DNA of 42,797 bases from JAICTV01 sp035634055 (GCA_035634055.1 DASQDR010000201.1:1-42797); one strand, 5' to 3'. Numbered from the stretch's first letter, positions 7,939 through 16,028 are shown. The notes: generated by a model not told the origin, from the letters alone. Numbers and translations: made by a program.

Positions 7939-8913
7939 ATGGCGCACCCCGGTGCGGCGCCGGCCGGCGGGCTGTCGGTCGTGGTGCCGGTCTACAACAG
8001 TGAGGCGACGCTCGCCGATCTCGCCGCGCGGCTCGAGCCGGTCTTGCGCGCCGCGGCTGCGGCCGGCGCATTCGAGCTGATCCTGGTCAACGACGGCAGT
8101 CGCGACGCGAGCTGGCGCGTCATCTCCGAGCTGATCGCGCGTTACCCCTCTTGGGTCCGCGGCGTGGACCTGGCGCGAAACTTCGGGCAGCACAACGCGC
8201 TGCTGTGCGGCGTGCGCGCGGCGCGGTTCAATACCGTCGTCACCATCGACGACGACCTCCAGAACCCGCCGGAGGAGATCCCCAAGCTGCTCGCCAGGCT
8301 CGACCAGGGGTTTGACGTCGTCTACGGCCCGCCCGAGCGGCAGCAGCACGGGATGCTGCGCGATTTGGCGTCGTCGATCACCAAGATGGTCCTCCAGAAC
8401 GCGATGGGGGCCGACACCGCGCGGAGCATCAGCGCCTTCCGCGCGTTCCGCACCCGCCTGCGCGGCGCGTTCGCCGACTACCGCAGCCCGTACGTGAACC
8501 TGGACGTGCTGCTGACCTGGGGCACCACGCGATTCACGGCCGTCGCGGTGCGGCACGAGCCGCGCGCCCGCGGCGCGTCGAACTACACGCTGCGGAAGCT
8601 GATGGTCCACGCGCTGAACATGATGACCGGCTTCAGCACCTGGCCGCTGCGCGTCGCCAGCCTGCTCGGCTTCGCGTTCACGCTGCTGGGGATCGGCGTG
8701 TTCGTGTTCGTGGTTGCGCGCTTCGCGGTGCGCGGCACGCCGGTGCAGGGGTTCCCGTTCCTCGCCTCCATCATCGCCATCTTCAGCGGCGCGCAGCTCT
8801 TCGCGCTCGGGGTGATCGGAGAGTACCTGGCGCGCATTCACCTGCGCGGGATGGAGCGCCCGACCTACGCCGTCCGCGAGGCGGCGGGGGAGTCGGCGGG
8901 GGAGGCGTCGTGA
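7939..8913 (+). CDS. Family 2 polyprenyl-phosphate glycosyltransferase (ArnC/GtrB-like)
   Basis: The 324-residue protein has a cytoplasmic GT-A domain and two C-terminal membrane segments. Motifs in order are VVPVYNSEATL, LILVNDGSRDAS, DLARNFGQHNALLCG, the metal-binding TIDDDLQNPPEE, and the later RARGASNYTLRKL typical of ArnC/GtrB/DPM-type enzymes. These enzymes charge undecaprenyl phosphate with a sugar, making a donor for extracytoplasmic transferases. It is the first gene of a five-gene run with overlapping ends; its TGA overlaps the GTG start of the next gene by four bases. Neighbouring WecE and WecD-like genes suggest an amino-deoxysugar, but the donor nucleotide sugar is not determined by the sequence. 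Confidence 0.88.
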   Translation: MAHPGAAPAGGLSVVVPVYNSEATLADLAARLEPVLRAAAAAGAFELILVNDGSRDASWRVISELIARYPSWVRGVDLARNFGQHNALLCGVRAARFNTVVTIDDDLQNPPEEIPKLLARLDQGFDVVYGPPERQQHGMLRDLASSITKMVLQNAMGADTARSISAFRAFRTRLRGAFADYRSPYVNLDVLLTWGTTRFTAVAVRHEPRARGASNYTLRKLMVHALNMMTGFSTWPLRVASLLGFAFTLLGIGVFVFVVARFAVRGTPVQGFPFLASIIAIFSGAQLFALGVIGEYLARIHLRGMERPTYAVREAAGESAGEAS

Positions 8914-9635
8914 GCGAACCGGAGTGCTACCCGCTCGAGTGGGACTCGCAGTTCTTCAGCCTGAAGATCGCGCAGGTGGCCGGGCCGCTGCTGACCGAGG
9001 AGCGGTGCCGGCGGATCGACGCGCAGTGCCGGGCCGAGGGCATTCGCTGCGTCTACCTGCGCCTGCCCGCCTCGCCCGGCGACCCGGCGGAGACGCGGCT
9101 GGCGGAGGACCATGGCTTCCACCTGGTGGACGTGAAGACCACGCTCCACCGTAAGATCGACGCGAGCTTTCGCCCGCGCACCATCGCCAGCCGCGTGCGG
9201 CGGGCGACGGAGCCGGACCTGCCGCGGCTCGAACAAATCGCTGCTGACAGCCACCGCAACACGCGGTTCTTCTACGACGGCCGGTTCCCGCTCGAGCGGT
9301 GCGAGGAGTTGTACCGGACATGGATCCGCCAGCAGGTCCGGGACGCCGACTTCCACGTCGCCGTCGCCGAGGCGGACGGCGAGATCGCGGGCTACTCCAC
9401 CAGCCGCCACGACCGCAGCGGGTTCATCTCGCTGATGGCGGTTGACGACAACTTCCGTCATCGCGGCATCGGGGATGACCTCGTCAACGCCTCGCTCGCA
9501 TGGCTGTCCGAGCGCGGCGCGACGAGCGCGGGCGTGACGACGCAAGGGTGGAACATCCCGGCGCAGCGTCTCTACCAGCGCAACGGGTTCCGCACGTCGA
9601 TCGTGGACCTTTACTTTCACAAGTGGTTCGACTGA
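8910..9635 (+). CDS. GNAT acetyltransferase, WecD/RffC-like
   Basis: The 241-residue protein has a C-terminal GNAT fold; the acetyl-CoA pyrophosphate loop reads RHRGIGDDL and is followed by LYQRNGF near the end. The N-terminal half (PLEWDSQFFSLKIAQ) resembles WecD, which acetylates dTDP-4-amino-4,6-dideoxygalactose to form dTDP-Fuc4NAc for enterobacterial common antigen. The next gene encodes WecE, which makes exactly that amino sugar, so the pairing strongly supports this substrate. Translation starts at a GTG overlapping the TGA of the preceding gene (GTGA), a sign of translational coupling. An acetyl-transfer step on a related amino sugar remains possible. Confidence 0.8.
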   Translation: MSEPECYPLEWDSQFFSLKIAQVAGPLLTEERCRRIDAQCRAEGIRCVYLRLPASPGDPAETRLAEDHGFHLVDVKTTLHRKIDASFRPRTIASRVRRATEPDLPRLEQIAADSHRNTRFFYDGRFPLERCEELYRTWIRQQVRDADFHVAVAEADGEIAGYSTSRHDRSGFISLMAVDDNFRHRGIGDDLVNASLAWLSERGATSAGVTTQGWNIPAQRLYQRNGFRTSIVDLYFHKWFD

Positions 9636-9638
9636 CGC

Positions 9639-10781
9639 ATGACCACCCCGTGGCGCATCCCCTTCAACCGCAGCGCCCTCGTCGGGCGCGAGCAAGGCTA
9701 CATCGCGCAGGCGATGGCGATCGGGCAGGTCGCGGGGGACCAGGCGTTCACGAAGAAGTGCCACGCGCTGCTCGAGCGCGAGCTTGGCGTCACCAAGGCG
9801 CTGCTCACCACCTCCTGCACGCACGCGCTGGAAATGTCGGCCATCCTGCTCGACCTCAGGCCGGGCGACGAGGTGATCGTGCCGGCGTTCACGTTCGTCT
9901 CGACCGCCAACGCTTTCGTCCTGCGCGGCGCGACGCCGGTCTTCGTCGACGTGCGGGCGGACACGCTGAACCTCGACGAGCGGCTGATCGAGCGCGCGAT
10001 CTCGCCGCGCACGCGCGCGATCGTCCCGGTTCATTACGCCGGCGTGGCGTGCGAGATGGACGCCATCGCCGCCGTCGCCGCCCCGCGCGGCATCGGGGTG
10101 GTGGAGGACGCCGCCCACGGCATCTTCGCCCGCTACCGCGGCCGGCCGCTCGGGTCGATTGGCGCGCTGTCGGCCCTGAGCTTTCACGAGACCAAGAACT
10201 TTACCTGCGGCGAGGGCGGGGCGCTGCTGATCAACAATCCGTCGCTTGTCGAGCGGGCGGAGATCATCCGCGAGAAGGGAACCAACCGCTCTCGCTTCTT
10301 CCGCGGCGAGGTGGACAAGTACACGTGGGTCGACGTCGGTTCCAGCTACCTCATGTCTGACGTGCTGGCGGCGTTCCTGTACGGGCAACTGGAAGCGCAC
10401 GAGCGCGTGCGCGCACGGCGGCGCGAGATCTGGGATCGCTACCACGCCGCGCTGGCGGACTGGGCGAACGAGCGCGGCGCGCGCCGGCCGATCGTGCCGC
10501 CGCACTGCGAGCAGTCGCACCACATGTACTACCTGCTGCTGCCGACGCCGGCTGCGCGGTCGGCGCTGATCGCGCACCTGAAGTCGCGCGGGATCCTCAG
10601 CGTGTTCCACTACCAGCCGCTGCACCTGTCGCCTATGGGGCGGTCCTTCGGCGGCAAGCCAGGCGACTGCCCCGTGACCGAGGACGTCAGCGACCGCCTG
10701 CTCCGCCTGCCGTTCTACAACGCGCTGACGGAGGCCGAGCAGAACGAGGTGATCGCGGCCGTGCGGGAGGCGCGATGGTGA
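9639..10781 (+). CDS. wecE: dTDP-4-amino-4,6-dideoxygalactose transaminase (WecE/RffA)
   Basis: This 380-residue DegT/DnrJ/EryC1 aminotransferase follows Escherichia coli WecE almost block by block: GDEVIVPAFTFVSTANAFV, VFVDVRADTLNLDE, IVPVHYAGVACEMD, REKGTNRSRFFRGEVDKYTW and GSSYLMSD. Lys186 in SFHETKNF is the PLP Schiff-base lysine and Asp157 (VVEDAA) the pyridine-nitrogen contact. The enzyme transfers an amino group from glutamate to dTDP-4-keto-6-deoxyglucose. It starts three bases after the WecD-like gene ends, and its last codons overlap the next start (ATGGTGA). The rmlA/rmlB genes that would make its substrate are not in the window. Confidence 0.93.
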   Translation: MTTPWRIPFNRSALVGREQGYIAQAMAIGQVAGDQAFTKKCHALLERELGVTKALLTTSCTHALEMSAILLDLRPGDEVIVPAFTFVSTANAFVLRGATPVFVDVRADTLNLDERLIERAISPRTRAIVPVHYAGVACEMDAIAAVAAPRGIGVVEDAAHGIFARYRGRPLGSIGALSALSFHETKNFTCGEGGALLINNPSLVERAEIIREKGTNRSRFFRGEVDKYTWVDVGSSYLMSDVLAAFLYGQLEAHERVRARRREIWDRYHAALADWANERGARRPIVPPHCEQSHHMYYLLLPTPAARSALIAHLKSRGILSVFHYQPLHLSPMGRSFGGKPGDCPVTEDVSDRLLRLPFYNALTEAEQNEVIAAVREARW

Positions 10782-11680
10782 GCCCGCCCCCGCCCGCTTC
10801 GCCCCCTCCTTCTCCGACCGCGCCGCGGGCGGGACCCGCGCCCGCGCCTTCCGCCGACAGCGTGGCGGCTGATGGGCCGGAACAGCAGACGTACGACCCG
10901 ACGTGGTTTGACCTGCTCGATCGGGTGGAGGACAAGCACTTCTGGTTCGCAGCGCGCCGCCGGGTCGTCGGTGCGCTGGCGCGGCGGGCGGTGCGTGGTC
11001 GGCCGGCGGGGTACCACGTGCTGGAGATCGGCTGCGGGAACGGCGGCCTGCTGCCGACGCTGCAAGCGGCGTGCGCCGGCGGACGGGTGATCGGCGCGGA
11101 CCTGCACGCCCAGGGCCTGCGGCACGCGCGGCGGCGGTCGCGCGTGCCGCTGGTCCAGTGCGACGCGTCGCGGCCGCCGTTCGGGATTGGCTTCGCGCTG
11201 GTCGGCATGTTTGACGTCCTCGAGCACCTGCCCGACGACGCCGGCGCCATGCGCGACGTCCACAGGCTGCTCACGCCGGGCGGGGCGCTGCTGCTCACCG
11301 TGCCGGCGCACGCGTGGCTGTGGAGCTACTTCGACGAAGCCTCGAATCACCAGCGGCGGTACGCGCCGCGCGGGCTGCGGGCCAGGCTTACGGACGCCGG
11401 TTTTCGCGTCGCATATCTCTCGCAGTTCATGGCCCCGCTCGCGCCGATCATGTGGCTGAAGCGCCGCGGCGGAAGCGGCGCGGGCGGGGGCGGGGGCGCG
11501 GGCGGGGGCGGGGGCGGGGGCGGGGGATCACGGCGCGACGCGCGCGACGAACTCCGCATCGTGCCCGGCGTTAACGGCGCGATGAACGCGCTGCTCGCGA
11601 TGGAAGCGCGGTTCGTCGCAGCCTGCCTGCCCGTCCCGCTCGGGTCTTCACTCGTGGCCCTGGCGTACAAGGACGCGTGA
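10775..11680 (+). CDS. SAM-dependent methyltransferase with a Pro-rich start and poly-Gly insert
   Basis: The 301-residue protein is a class I methyltransferase: motif I is LEIGCGNGGLLPTL, the acidic cofactor contact is in GADLH, and the FDVLEHLPDD segment and the LLTPGGALLLTVPAH strand follow, as in methyltransferase family 11/12. The first about 35 residues are Pro/Ala-rich with no family counterpart; the start is kept because it overlaps the wecE stop by seven bases. Residues about 231-251 are almost all glycine, encoded by repeated GGGGGC units (11478-11527). The insert separates the Rossmann domain from a hydrophobic C-terminus. Its position in the operon suggests sugar O- or N-methylation or capping; the substrate is unknown. 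Confidence 0.82.
   Translation: MVSPPPPASPPPSPTAPRAGPAPAPSADSVAADGPEQQTYDPTWFDLLDRVEDKHFWFAARRRVVGALARRAVRGRPAGYHVLEIGCGNGGLLPTLQAACAGGRVIGADLHAQGLRHARRRSRVPLVQCDASRPPFGIGFALVGMFDVLEHLPDDAGAMRDVHRLLTPGGALLLTVPAHAWLWSYFDEASNHQRRYAPRGLRARLTDAGFRVAYLSQFMAPLAPIMWLKRRGGSGAGGGGGAGGGGGGGGGSRRDARDELRIVPGVNGAMNALLAMEARFVAACLPVPLGSSLVALAYKDA
11478..11527 (+). repeat. GGGGGC hexanucleotide repeat tract inside the methyltransferase gene
   Basis: About ten runs of three to five G are separated by single C or CGC. The unit is mostly GGGGGC. Six-base units keep the reading frame, so changes in copy number would alter the poly-Gly length without a frameshift. The plus strand could fold into a G-quadruplex. 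Confidence 0.75.
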
Positions 11681-12279
11681 TGCTCGAAAGGCTGCTGCAC
11701 AAGGCGGTCGCCGTGCCGGGCGCGTACGACTTCGTCCAGGTCGTCGCGGGATCACGGCAGGTGCAGGCGCGGGTCGCAGCGCGGGTGCCGGTCGCGCTGG
11801 CGCCGGGCGCAACGGTGGTCGACGTCGGTGGCGGGACCGGCGTCTTCCGGCACGTCTGGCCGCCGAGCGCCCGCTTCGTGTGCGCCGATCTGGACCCGCA
11901 GAAACTCGCCGGCTTTCGCGCAAAATTCCCGGGCGACTCAGCGGTGCTGGCGGACGCGGCGCTCCTGCCGTTTGCCGACGCCTCCGTCGACGCAGTCGCC
12001 TGCACGCTCGTCAGCCACCACCTGCCGGACGGCGCGCTGCACCAGGCGATGTCCGGCATCGCCCGCCTGCTTCGCCCCGGGGGGACGCTTCTCTTTGCCG
12101 ACGCCGTTTGGCGGCCCGCTCGCCTGCCGTCACGGCTGCTGTGGCGCTACGACCGCGGTTCGTTCCCGCGCCCCGCCGAGCGGCTGCGCGAGGCGATCGC
12201 CTCGCAGTTGAGCATCCAGCATTGGGAGACCTTCGCGGTGTGGCACCGGTACGTCGTCTGCGTCGCCACCCGCGCGTGA
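11680..12279 (+). CDS. SAM-dependent methyltransferase (family 11 type)
   Basis: The 199-residue class I methyltransferase has motif I VVDVGGGTGVFRHVW, an acidic second strand (VCADLDPQKL), LLPFADASVDAV for the catalytic-face strand, and IARLLRPGGTLLFAD, the layout of the UbiE/family 11 group. The ATG at 11680 shares its A with the TGA of the preceding gene; a GTG three bases earlier (11677) is the alternative. It is the last gene of the five-gene operon that starts at 7939 and ends convergent to folE, with a 50-base gap. The substrate may be the same glycan or lipid as the rest of the operon, but this is inference. Confidence 0.82.
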   Translation: MLERLLHKAVAVPGAYDFVQVVAGSRQVQARVAARVPVALAPGATVVDVGGGTGVFRHVWPPSARFVCADLDPQKLAGFRAKFPGDSAVLADAALLPFADASVDAVACTLVSHHLPDGALHQAMSGIARLLRPGGTLLFADAVWRPARLPSRLLWRYDRGSFPRPAERLREAIASQLSIQHWETFAVWHRYVVCVATRA

Positions 12280-12329
12280 CGCGGCGCCGGCCCGGTCGTG
12301 CATGTGGGTCGTGCGCCGCCAATCGCTGG

Positions 12330-13010
12330 TTAAGCCTTCACGCCGTTCCCGTAGTGCATCAGGGCGAGGATCTCGTTGCGGCTCGACGGGTTCTCCTTGA
12401 AGATCCCGCGCAGCGCGCTGGTGACCATCGTCGACCCGTGCTTCTTCGCGCCGCGGATGGTCATGCAGGTGTGGACCGCCTCGATCACGCAGGCGGCGCC
12501 GATGGGGTTAAGCTCCTCCATCATCGCGTCGGCGATCTGCGTGGTCAGCCGCTCCTGCACCTGCGGCCGCCGGGCGTACCCCTCGACCAGCCGGGCGAGC
12601 TTGCTCAGGCCGACCACCTTTCCGTCCGGCAGGTAAGCGACGTGCGCCCGCCCGGTGAAGGGGAGCAGGTGGTGCTCGCAGAGCGAGTGGAACTCGATGT
12701 CGCGGAGCAGCACGACCTCGTCGTAGCGCTCGCGGAAGACCGTCCGGAGGTGCCGCCGCGGGTCGTCCTGCAACCCCGCCATCAGCTCCGCGTACGCGCG
12801 GGCGACGCGATTGGGGGTCTTGAGCAACCCCTCGCGCTGCGGGTCCTCGCCCACCGCCAGCAGGATCTCGTGCACCGCGCGCTCGATGCGCGCGAGGTCC
12901 ACTTTCGCGTCCGGCATGTGCGCCGGCCGCGCCTCCGACGCATCGCCGTCGCGTGCCTCTGACTCCAGCGATCTGTTGCTGCTGCTGCTGCTGCCTGCCG
13001 GTGCGTTCAT
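12330..13010 (-). CDS. folE: GTP cyclohydrolase I
   Basis: The 226-residue protein is type I GTP cyclohydrolase, which turns GTP into 7,8-dihydroneopterin triphosphate for folate or other pterins. Zinc ligands are visible in FHSLCEHHLLPF (Cys and His) and VHTCMTIRG (second Cys). Other motifs are GEDPQREGLLKTPNRVARAY, VVGLSKLARLVEGYARRPQVQERLT and the C-terminal RNEILAL. The first about 40 residues are a Ser/Asp-rich extension containing a Ser5 run coded by CAG-type trinucleotides. The ATG at 13010 is chosen because AGGGAG lies five bases before it; the frame is open for five more codons to a TTG. A TATAAT promoter lies 27 bases upstream with a palindrome in its spacer. Confidence 0.95.
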   Translation of the reverse strand: MNAPAGSSSSSNRSLESEARDGDASEARPAHMPDAKVDLARIERAVHEILLAVGEDPQREGLLKTPNRVARAYAELMAGLQDDPRRHLRTVFRERYDEVVLLRDIEFHSLCEHHLLPFTGRAHVAYLPDGKVVGLSKLARLVEGYARRPQVQERLTTQIADAMMEELNPIGAACVIEAVHTCMTIRGAKKHGSTMVTSALRGIFKENPSSRNEILALMHYGNGVKA

Positions 13011-13036
13011 CACTGCTCCCTGCAATTCGCGGTGGC

Positions 13037-13066
13037 ATTATAGGCGAGGGCGATTCGCCCTGCGAA
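13037..13066 (-). promoter_or_regulatory. folE promoter with a 7-1-7 palindrome between -35 and -10
   Basis: On the minus strand TTCGCA (13066-13061) and a perfect TATAAT (13042-13037) are 18 bases apart. The spacer contains AGGGCGA-A-TCGCCCT, an uninterrupted inverted repeat at 13047-13061 that overlaps the -35 by one base. The predicted transcript starts near 13030, leaving a short leader with the AGGGAG site. A repressor bound there would block the promoter. Confidence 0.6.
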
Positions 13067-13149
13067 GGTCGCCGGCGCGTCAGCGAACGCGCTTCGGCCC
13101 ACGCGGCGAAGCAACCGGCCGGCACTCCCCGAACCGGGCTCGCGACGGT

Positions 13150-14787
13150 TCAGGCACCCGCCGGTGTGAGGCGGGCGCGTGATGCGCGCGGCGCCGCGCC
13201 GTCGCGCGCCAGCACGTCGCGGACGGCAGCAAGCAGTCGCCGCACCTCGGTCTCCCCGGCCTGACCCATCAGGCAGAACTGAACGGCGTTGCGCTCGCGC
13301 AGGTGGCGGCTGCGGTAGGCGGCGAGGATGCCCGCGCCCTCTAGGGCGCGCCCGAAGCGGATGGAACGGCGTGCCGGTGGCAGAGCGATCGTGCAGACGG
13401 CGGGGGAGGCGGAGCGCGCGTCCCCCGCTGCGGGCTGCAGGCGAAGTTGCGCCAGGCCGCCGCGAAGCATCGCGCCCAGCGCTGCGATCGTTCGGAAGCG
13501 TTGCTCGCCCTGCTCGTCCAGCGCGGCGAGGAGCGCGGCCAGCGGCGCGGAGGGGACGGTGAACGCGACGCCGGCACCCCCGCCGCCTACCGTGGGATCC
13601 AGCACGCGCGGGACCCGCGGCGAGGAGTGCAGCGCGTCGCTCGAGAAGACGAACGACAGGCCGGCGCAGGCGGCGAGGCCCTTGCCGCTGCTGCCGGTGG
13701 CCAGCGCCACGCCGCGGAGATCAAGGGGGACGGTGCCGATGGAACTGATGCAGTCGAGGCACAAATCGATCCCGCGCGTCCGGCAGAGGTCGCGCAGGCC
13801 GGCCAGGTCGTTCAGCACCCCGGACGACGTCTCGCAGTGCGTGGCCCAGATCCACCCGATCCCCGGGCGGCGGGACAGGTCTGATGCGAGCGCACACAAA
13901 TCGATCGGCTCGCCCCACGGTACGCGCAGGATGCCGCCGACAACGTCGAAGCGCGAGGCGTGGTCGATCAGTCGCTCGCCGAACTCGCCCTGCGCCACGA
14001 CCAGTCCGCGCCGCGCGCGGAGGGAAAGCTGCGCGGCGACGAGGTCGTTCGCCAGCGTGCCGGGGCCGGGAAGAACGTGCACGTGGCTCGCGCCGGTGAG
14101 CTCGCCGAGCTTCTGCCGCGCCCGATCGAGGTCGCGAGCGAAGGCGCGGGCGCGGTGCGAGACGGCCCGTCGTTCGTGCGCGCGGCGGACCGCTTCGGAG
14201 ACCTGGACGGGACCGGGCAGGAAGTTCAGCGCCGGCCCGGGCGCCAGTCGCTCCGCCAGCGCGGGCAGCCGCCGGCGGACGGTCGCGACCTCCAGGTACA
14301 TCGGCTGGTACGGCGCGGCGTCGGTCCCCACGACAGGCCCGAAGGGGACGAAGCCGACGTGGCGGTAGAGGCGCAGTTGCCGGAGCGTGCCGGAGATGAC
14401 GGCGAGGTCGTGACCGGCCGCGGCGAAGCGTTCCGCCGCCGCCGCGATAAGGCCAAAGAACACGCGGCCGCGCCGATGCGACGGCTCGATCGCGAGCAGG
14501 CGCAGCTCGCACGCGCTGCTTGCCGGCGGGAGGTACGAATCGAGTTGGGGGAGCTTGCCGTCCAGCGAGAACGGTCGATTGCCGCGGATCGCCAGCATCG
14601 CCACGACCCGGCCTCCCGCCGCGCCAATCACGTAAGTGTTCTCATCGTGGAATTTGTCCACGAGCTTCCCGGATGCTTCGGGCGGGTGCTGCGGGATCTC
14701 CTGCGCGAAGGTGCGGTAATTGAGGCGGGCAATCTGCTCGAACTCATCCGGCTCGGTGGCGATCTTGAAGCGGACGGACAGCGTCAT
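13150..14787 (-). CDS. Fusion of an N-terminal GNAT/acyltransferase domain with a class V aminotransferase
   Basis: The 545-residue protein joins two enzymes. Residues 1-170 are a GNAT-fold acyltransferase: FEQIARLNYRTFAQEIPQH, the LVDKFHDENTYVIG segment, RPFSLDGKLPQLDSYLP and ELRLLAIEPSHRRGRV, a pattern closer to N-acyl amino acid or acyl-homoserine-lactone-type synthases than to small-molecule acetylases. Residues about 185-530 are a PLP enzyme of the alanine-glyoxylate/2-aminoethylphosphonate aminotransferase type: FLPGPVQVSEAV at the start, Asp345 in LCLDCISSIG, and Schiff-base Lys369 in TGSSGKGLAACAG. Both active regions look intact. No signal peptide is seen. A fused protein could aminate a carbonyl and acylate the resulting amine, but the substrate is not evident. 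The divergent neighbour is an NAD-dependent epimerase. Confidence 0.8.
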   Translation of the reverse strand: MTLSVRFKIATEPDEFEQIARLNYRTFAQEIPQHPPEASGKLVDKFHDENTYVIGAAGGRVVAMLAIRGNRPFSLDGKLPQLDSYLPPASSACELRLLAIEPSHRRGRVFFGLIAAAAERFAAAGHDLAVISGTLRQLRLYRHVGFVPFGPVVGTDAAPYQPMYLEVATVRRRLPALAERLAPGPALNFLPGPVQVSEAVRRAHERRAVSHRARAFARDLDRARQKLGELTGASHVHVLPGPGTLANDLVAAQLSLRARRGLVVAQGEFGERLIDHASRFDVVGGILRVPWGEPIDLCALASDLSRRPGIGWIWATHCETSSGVLNDLAGLRDLCRTRGIDLCLDCISSIGTVPLDLRGVALATGSSGKGLAACAGLSFVFSSDALHSSPRVPRVLDPTVGGGGAGVAFTVPSAPLAALLAALDEQGEQRFRTIAALGAMLRGGLAQLRLQPAAGDARSASPAVCTIALPPARRSIRFGRALEGAGILAAYRSRHLRERNAVQFCLMGQAGETEVRRLLAAVRDVLARDGAAPRASRARLTPAGA

Positions 14788-14938
14788 GATCTCCTCGTCC
14801 GGCTCGACCGGTTGGTTAGCTAGCCCATGCTAACGAAACGCCCACGGCTTCGCAACGGCCGGTGCGAGCGACATCTTCCCTTGACGCGCCACGGCGCGTT
14901 GCGCGATGCTCGGCGTTCCGCAACGGAGACTGACGAAG

Positions 14939-15949
14939 ATGCGCGTCCTCATCATCGGCGGCACGGGCCTGATCAGCACCGGCATCGTCAAGCACCTGCG
15001 GGCGCGCAGCGGCGCGGCCGACATCACAATGCTCAACCGCGGGCGGCGCGAGAACACGCTGCCGGCGGACGTGAAGCACGTCGCCGGCGATCGAAACGAT
15101 TTCGCCGCTTTCGAAAGCGCTTTCCGCGACCAGCGCTTCGACGTCGTCATCGACATGATCTGCTTCACGCCGCAGCAGGCCGAGAGCGACGTCCGCGCGT
15201 TCGGCGGACAATGCGGGCACTTCATCTTCTGCTCGACGGTCTGCACCTACGGAGGCGACATCCCGCCGGGCGTGGTGGTCGACGAATCGTTCGAGCAGAG
15301 GCCGGTCAGCCAGTACGGGCGCGACAAGTTGGAGTGCGAGCGCATTTTCCTCCGCGCTCACGAGGCGCGGGCGTTCCCGGTGACGATCGTCCGGCCAAGC
15401 TGCACGTACGGCCCCGGCAGCCGGCTGATCGACAACATCGAGACCGACCCGCCCGCGTGGGACCGCATCGAGCGCGGCCTGCCGGTGCTGTGCAGCGGCG
15501 ACGGGCTGGGGCTATGGGTGGCGACGCACCGCGACGATGTCGGCAAGCTCTTCGCCTACGGCGCCATGAACGCGAAAACGTTCGGCCAGAGCTACAACGC
15601 CACGCGCGACGAGAACTTCACCTGGCGCGACTTCTACCGCCAGGCCGCCGCCGCGCTGGGCAAGCCGGCAGAGGTGCTGTTCATGCCGGCCGACTGGATC
15701 ATCAAGCACGACCCGCAGCGCTTCGGGCTGCTGCGCGAGATCACCCGCTACCACGGCGCCTACTCCAGCGAGAAGGCCAAGCGTGACGTCCCGGAATTTC
15801 ACTGCGACATTTCCTTCCAGCAGGGGGCGGGCGAGACGCTGGCGGACGTGCGGCGGCGCGGCGAGTGGAAGTCCGCCGACAGCGACGCGCTGTACGACCA
15901 GATGGTGAAAAAGGCGCTGGCGGCGGGGGTGGAGCCGGTGCGGGTGTGA
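14939..15949 (+). CDS. NAD-dependent epimerase/dehydratase (extended SDR)
   Basis: The 336-residue protein opens with a Rossmann nucleotide loop, VLIIGGTGLISTGIVKHL, and has the catalytic YxxxK pair in YGRDKLECE preceded by the STVCTYGG strand (active-site Ser/Thr). IVRPSCTYGPGS and the late W-rich segment are typical of extended SDRs acting on nucleotide sugars. The glycine loop reads GGTGLIS rather than GxxGxxG, as in the isoflavone-reductase-like and mRNA-binding subgroup. The ATG at 14939 is preceded by GGAG about 10 bases upstream; the frame is open for 11 codons before it but these lie in the divergent promoter gap. Substrate unknown. Confidence 0.85.
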   Translation: MRVLIIGGTGLISTGIVKHLRARSGAADITMLNRGRRENTLPADVKHVAGDRNDFAAFESAFRDQRFDVVIDMICFTPQQAESDVRAFGGQCGHFIFCSTVCTYGGDIPPGVVVDESFEQRPVSQYGRDKLECERIFLRAHEARAFPVTIVRPSCTYGPGSRLIDNIETDPPAWDRIERGLPVLCSGDGLGLWVATHRDDVGKLFAYGAMNAKTFGQSYNATRDENFTWRDFYRQAAAALGKPAEVLFMPADWIIKHDPQRFGLLREITRYHGAYSSEKAKRDVPEFHCDISFQQGAGETLADVRRRGEWKSADSDALYDQMVKKALAAGVEPVRV

Positions 15950-15993
15950 GCGGCCGCAGCGCACGCCGGTGGGGGGATCGACGGGCGGAACCC

Positions 15994-16028
15994 GTTCGCC
16001 TTTCAACGTTCCCGCCTTTCCAATGACT
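15994..16028. repeat. Possible 7-bp repeat array between convergent genes (weak)
   Basis: Cutting this stretch in sevens gives GTTCGCC, TTTCAAC, GTTCCCG, CCTTTCC, AATGACT. The first three share a TTC core in phase; the last two do not fit well. It lies between the stops of the epimerase and the sulfatase. It is listed because of the clearer arrays elsewhere. Confidence 0.3.

Noticed and set aside
8865..10625. 586-codon minus-strand frame antisense to the WecD-like and wecE genes
   Set aside because: Low-complexity Arg/Ala/Val composition and no start signals; the plus strand encodes clear enzymes.
12281..12319. GCGGCGC/GCGCCGC inverted repeat between the second methyltransferase and folE as a terminator
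   Set aside because: Seven-base stem with a 25-base loop and no T-run; too weak in a GC-rich genome.
12964..12993. CTG/CAG trinucleotide run in folE as a variable locus
   Set aside because: Only about five units coding for serines in a disordered start; too short to call a contingency locus.
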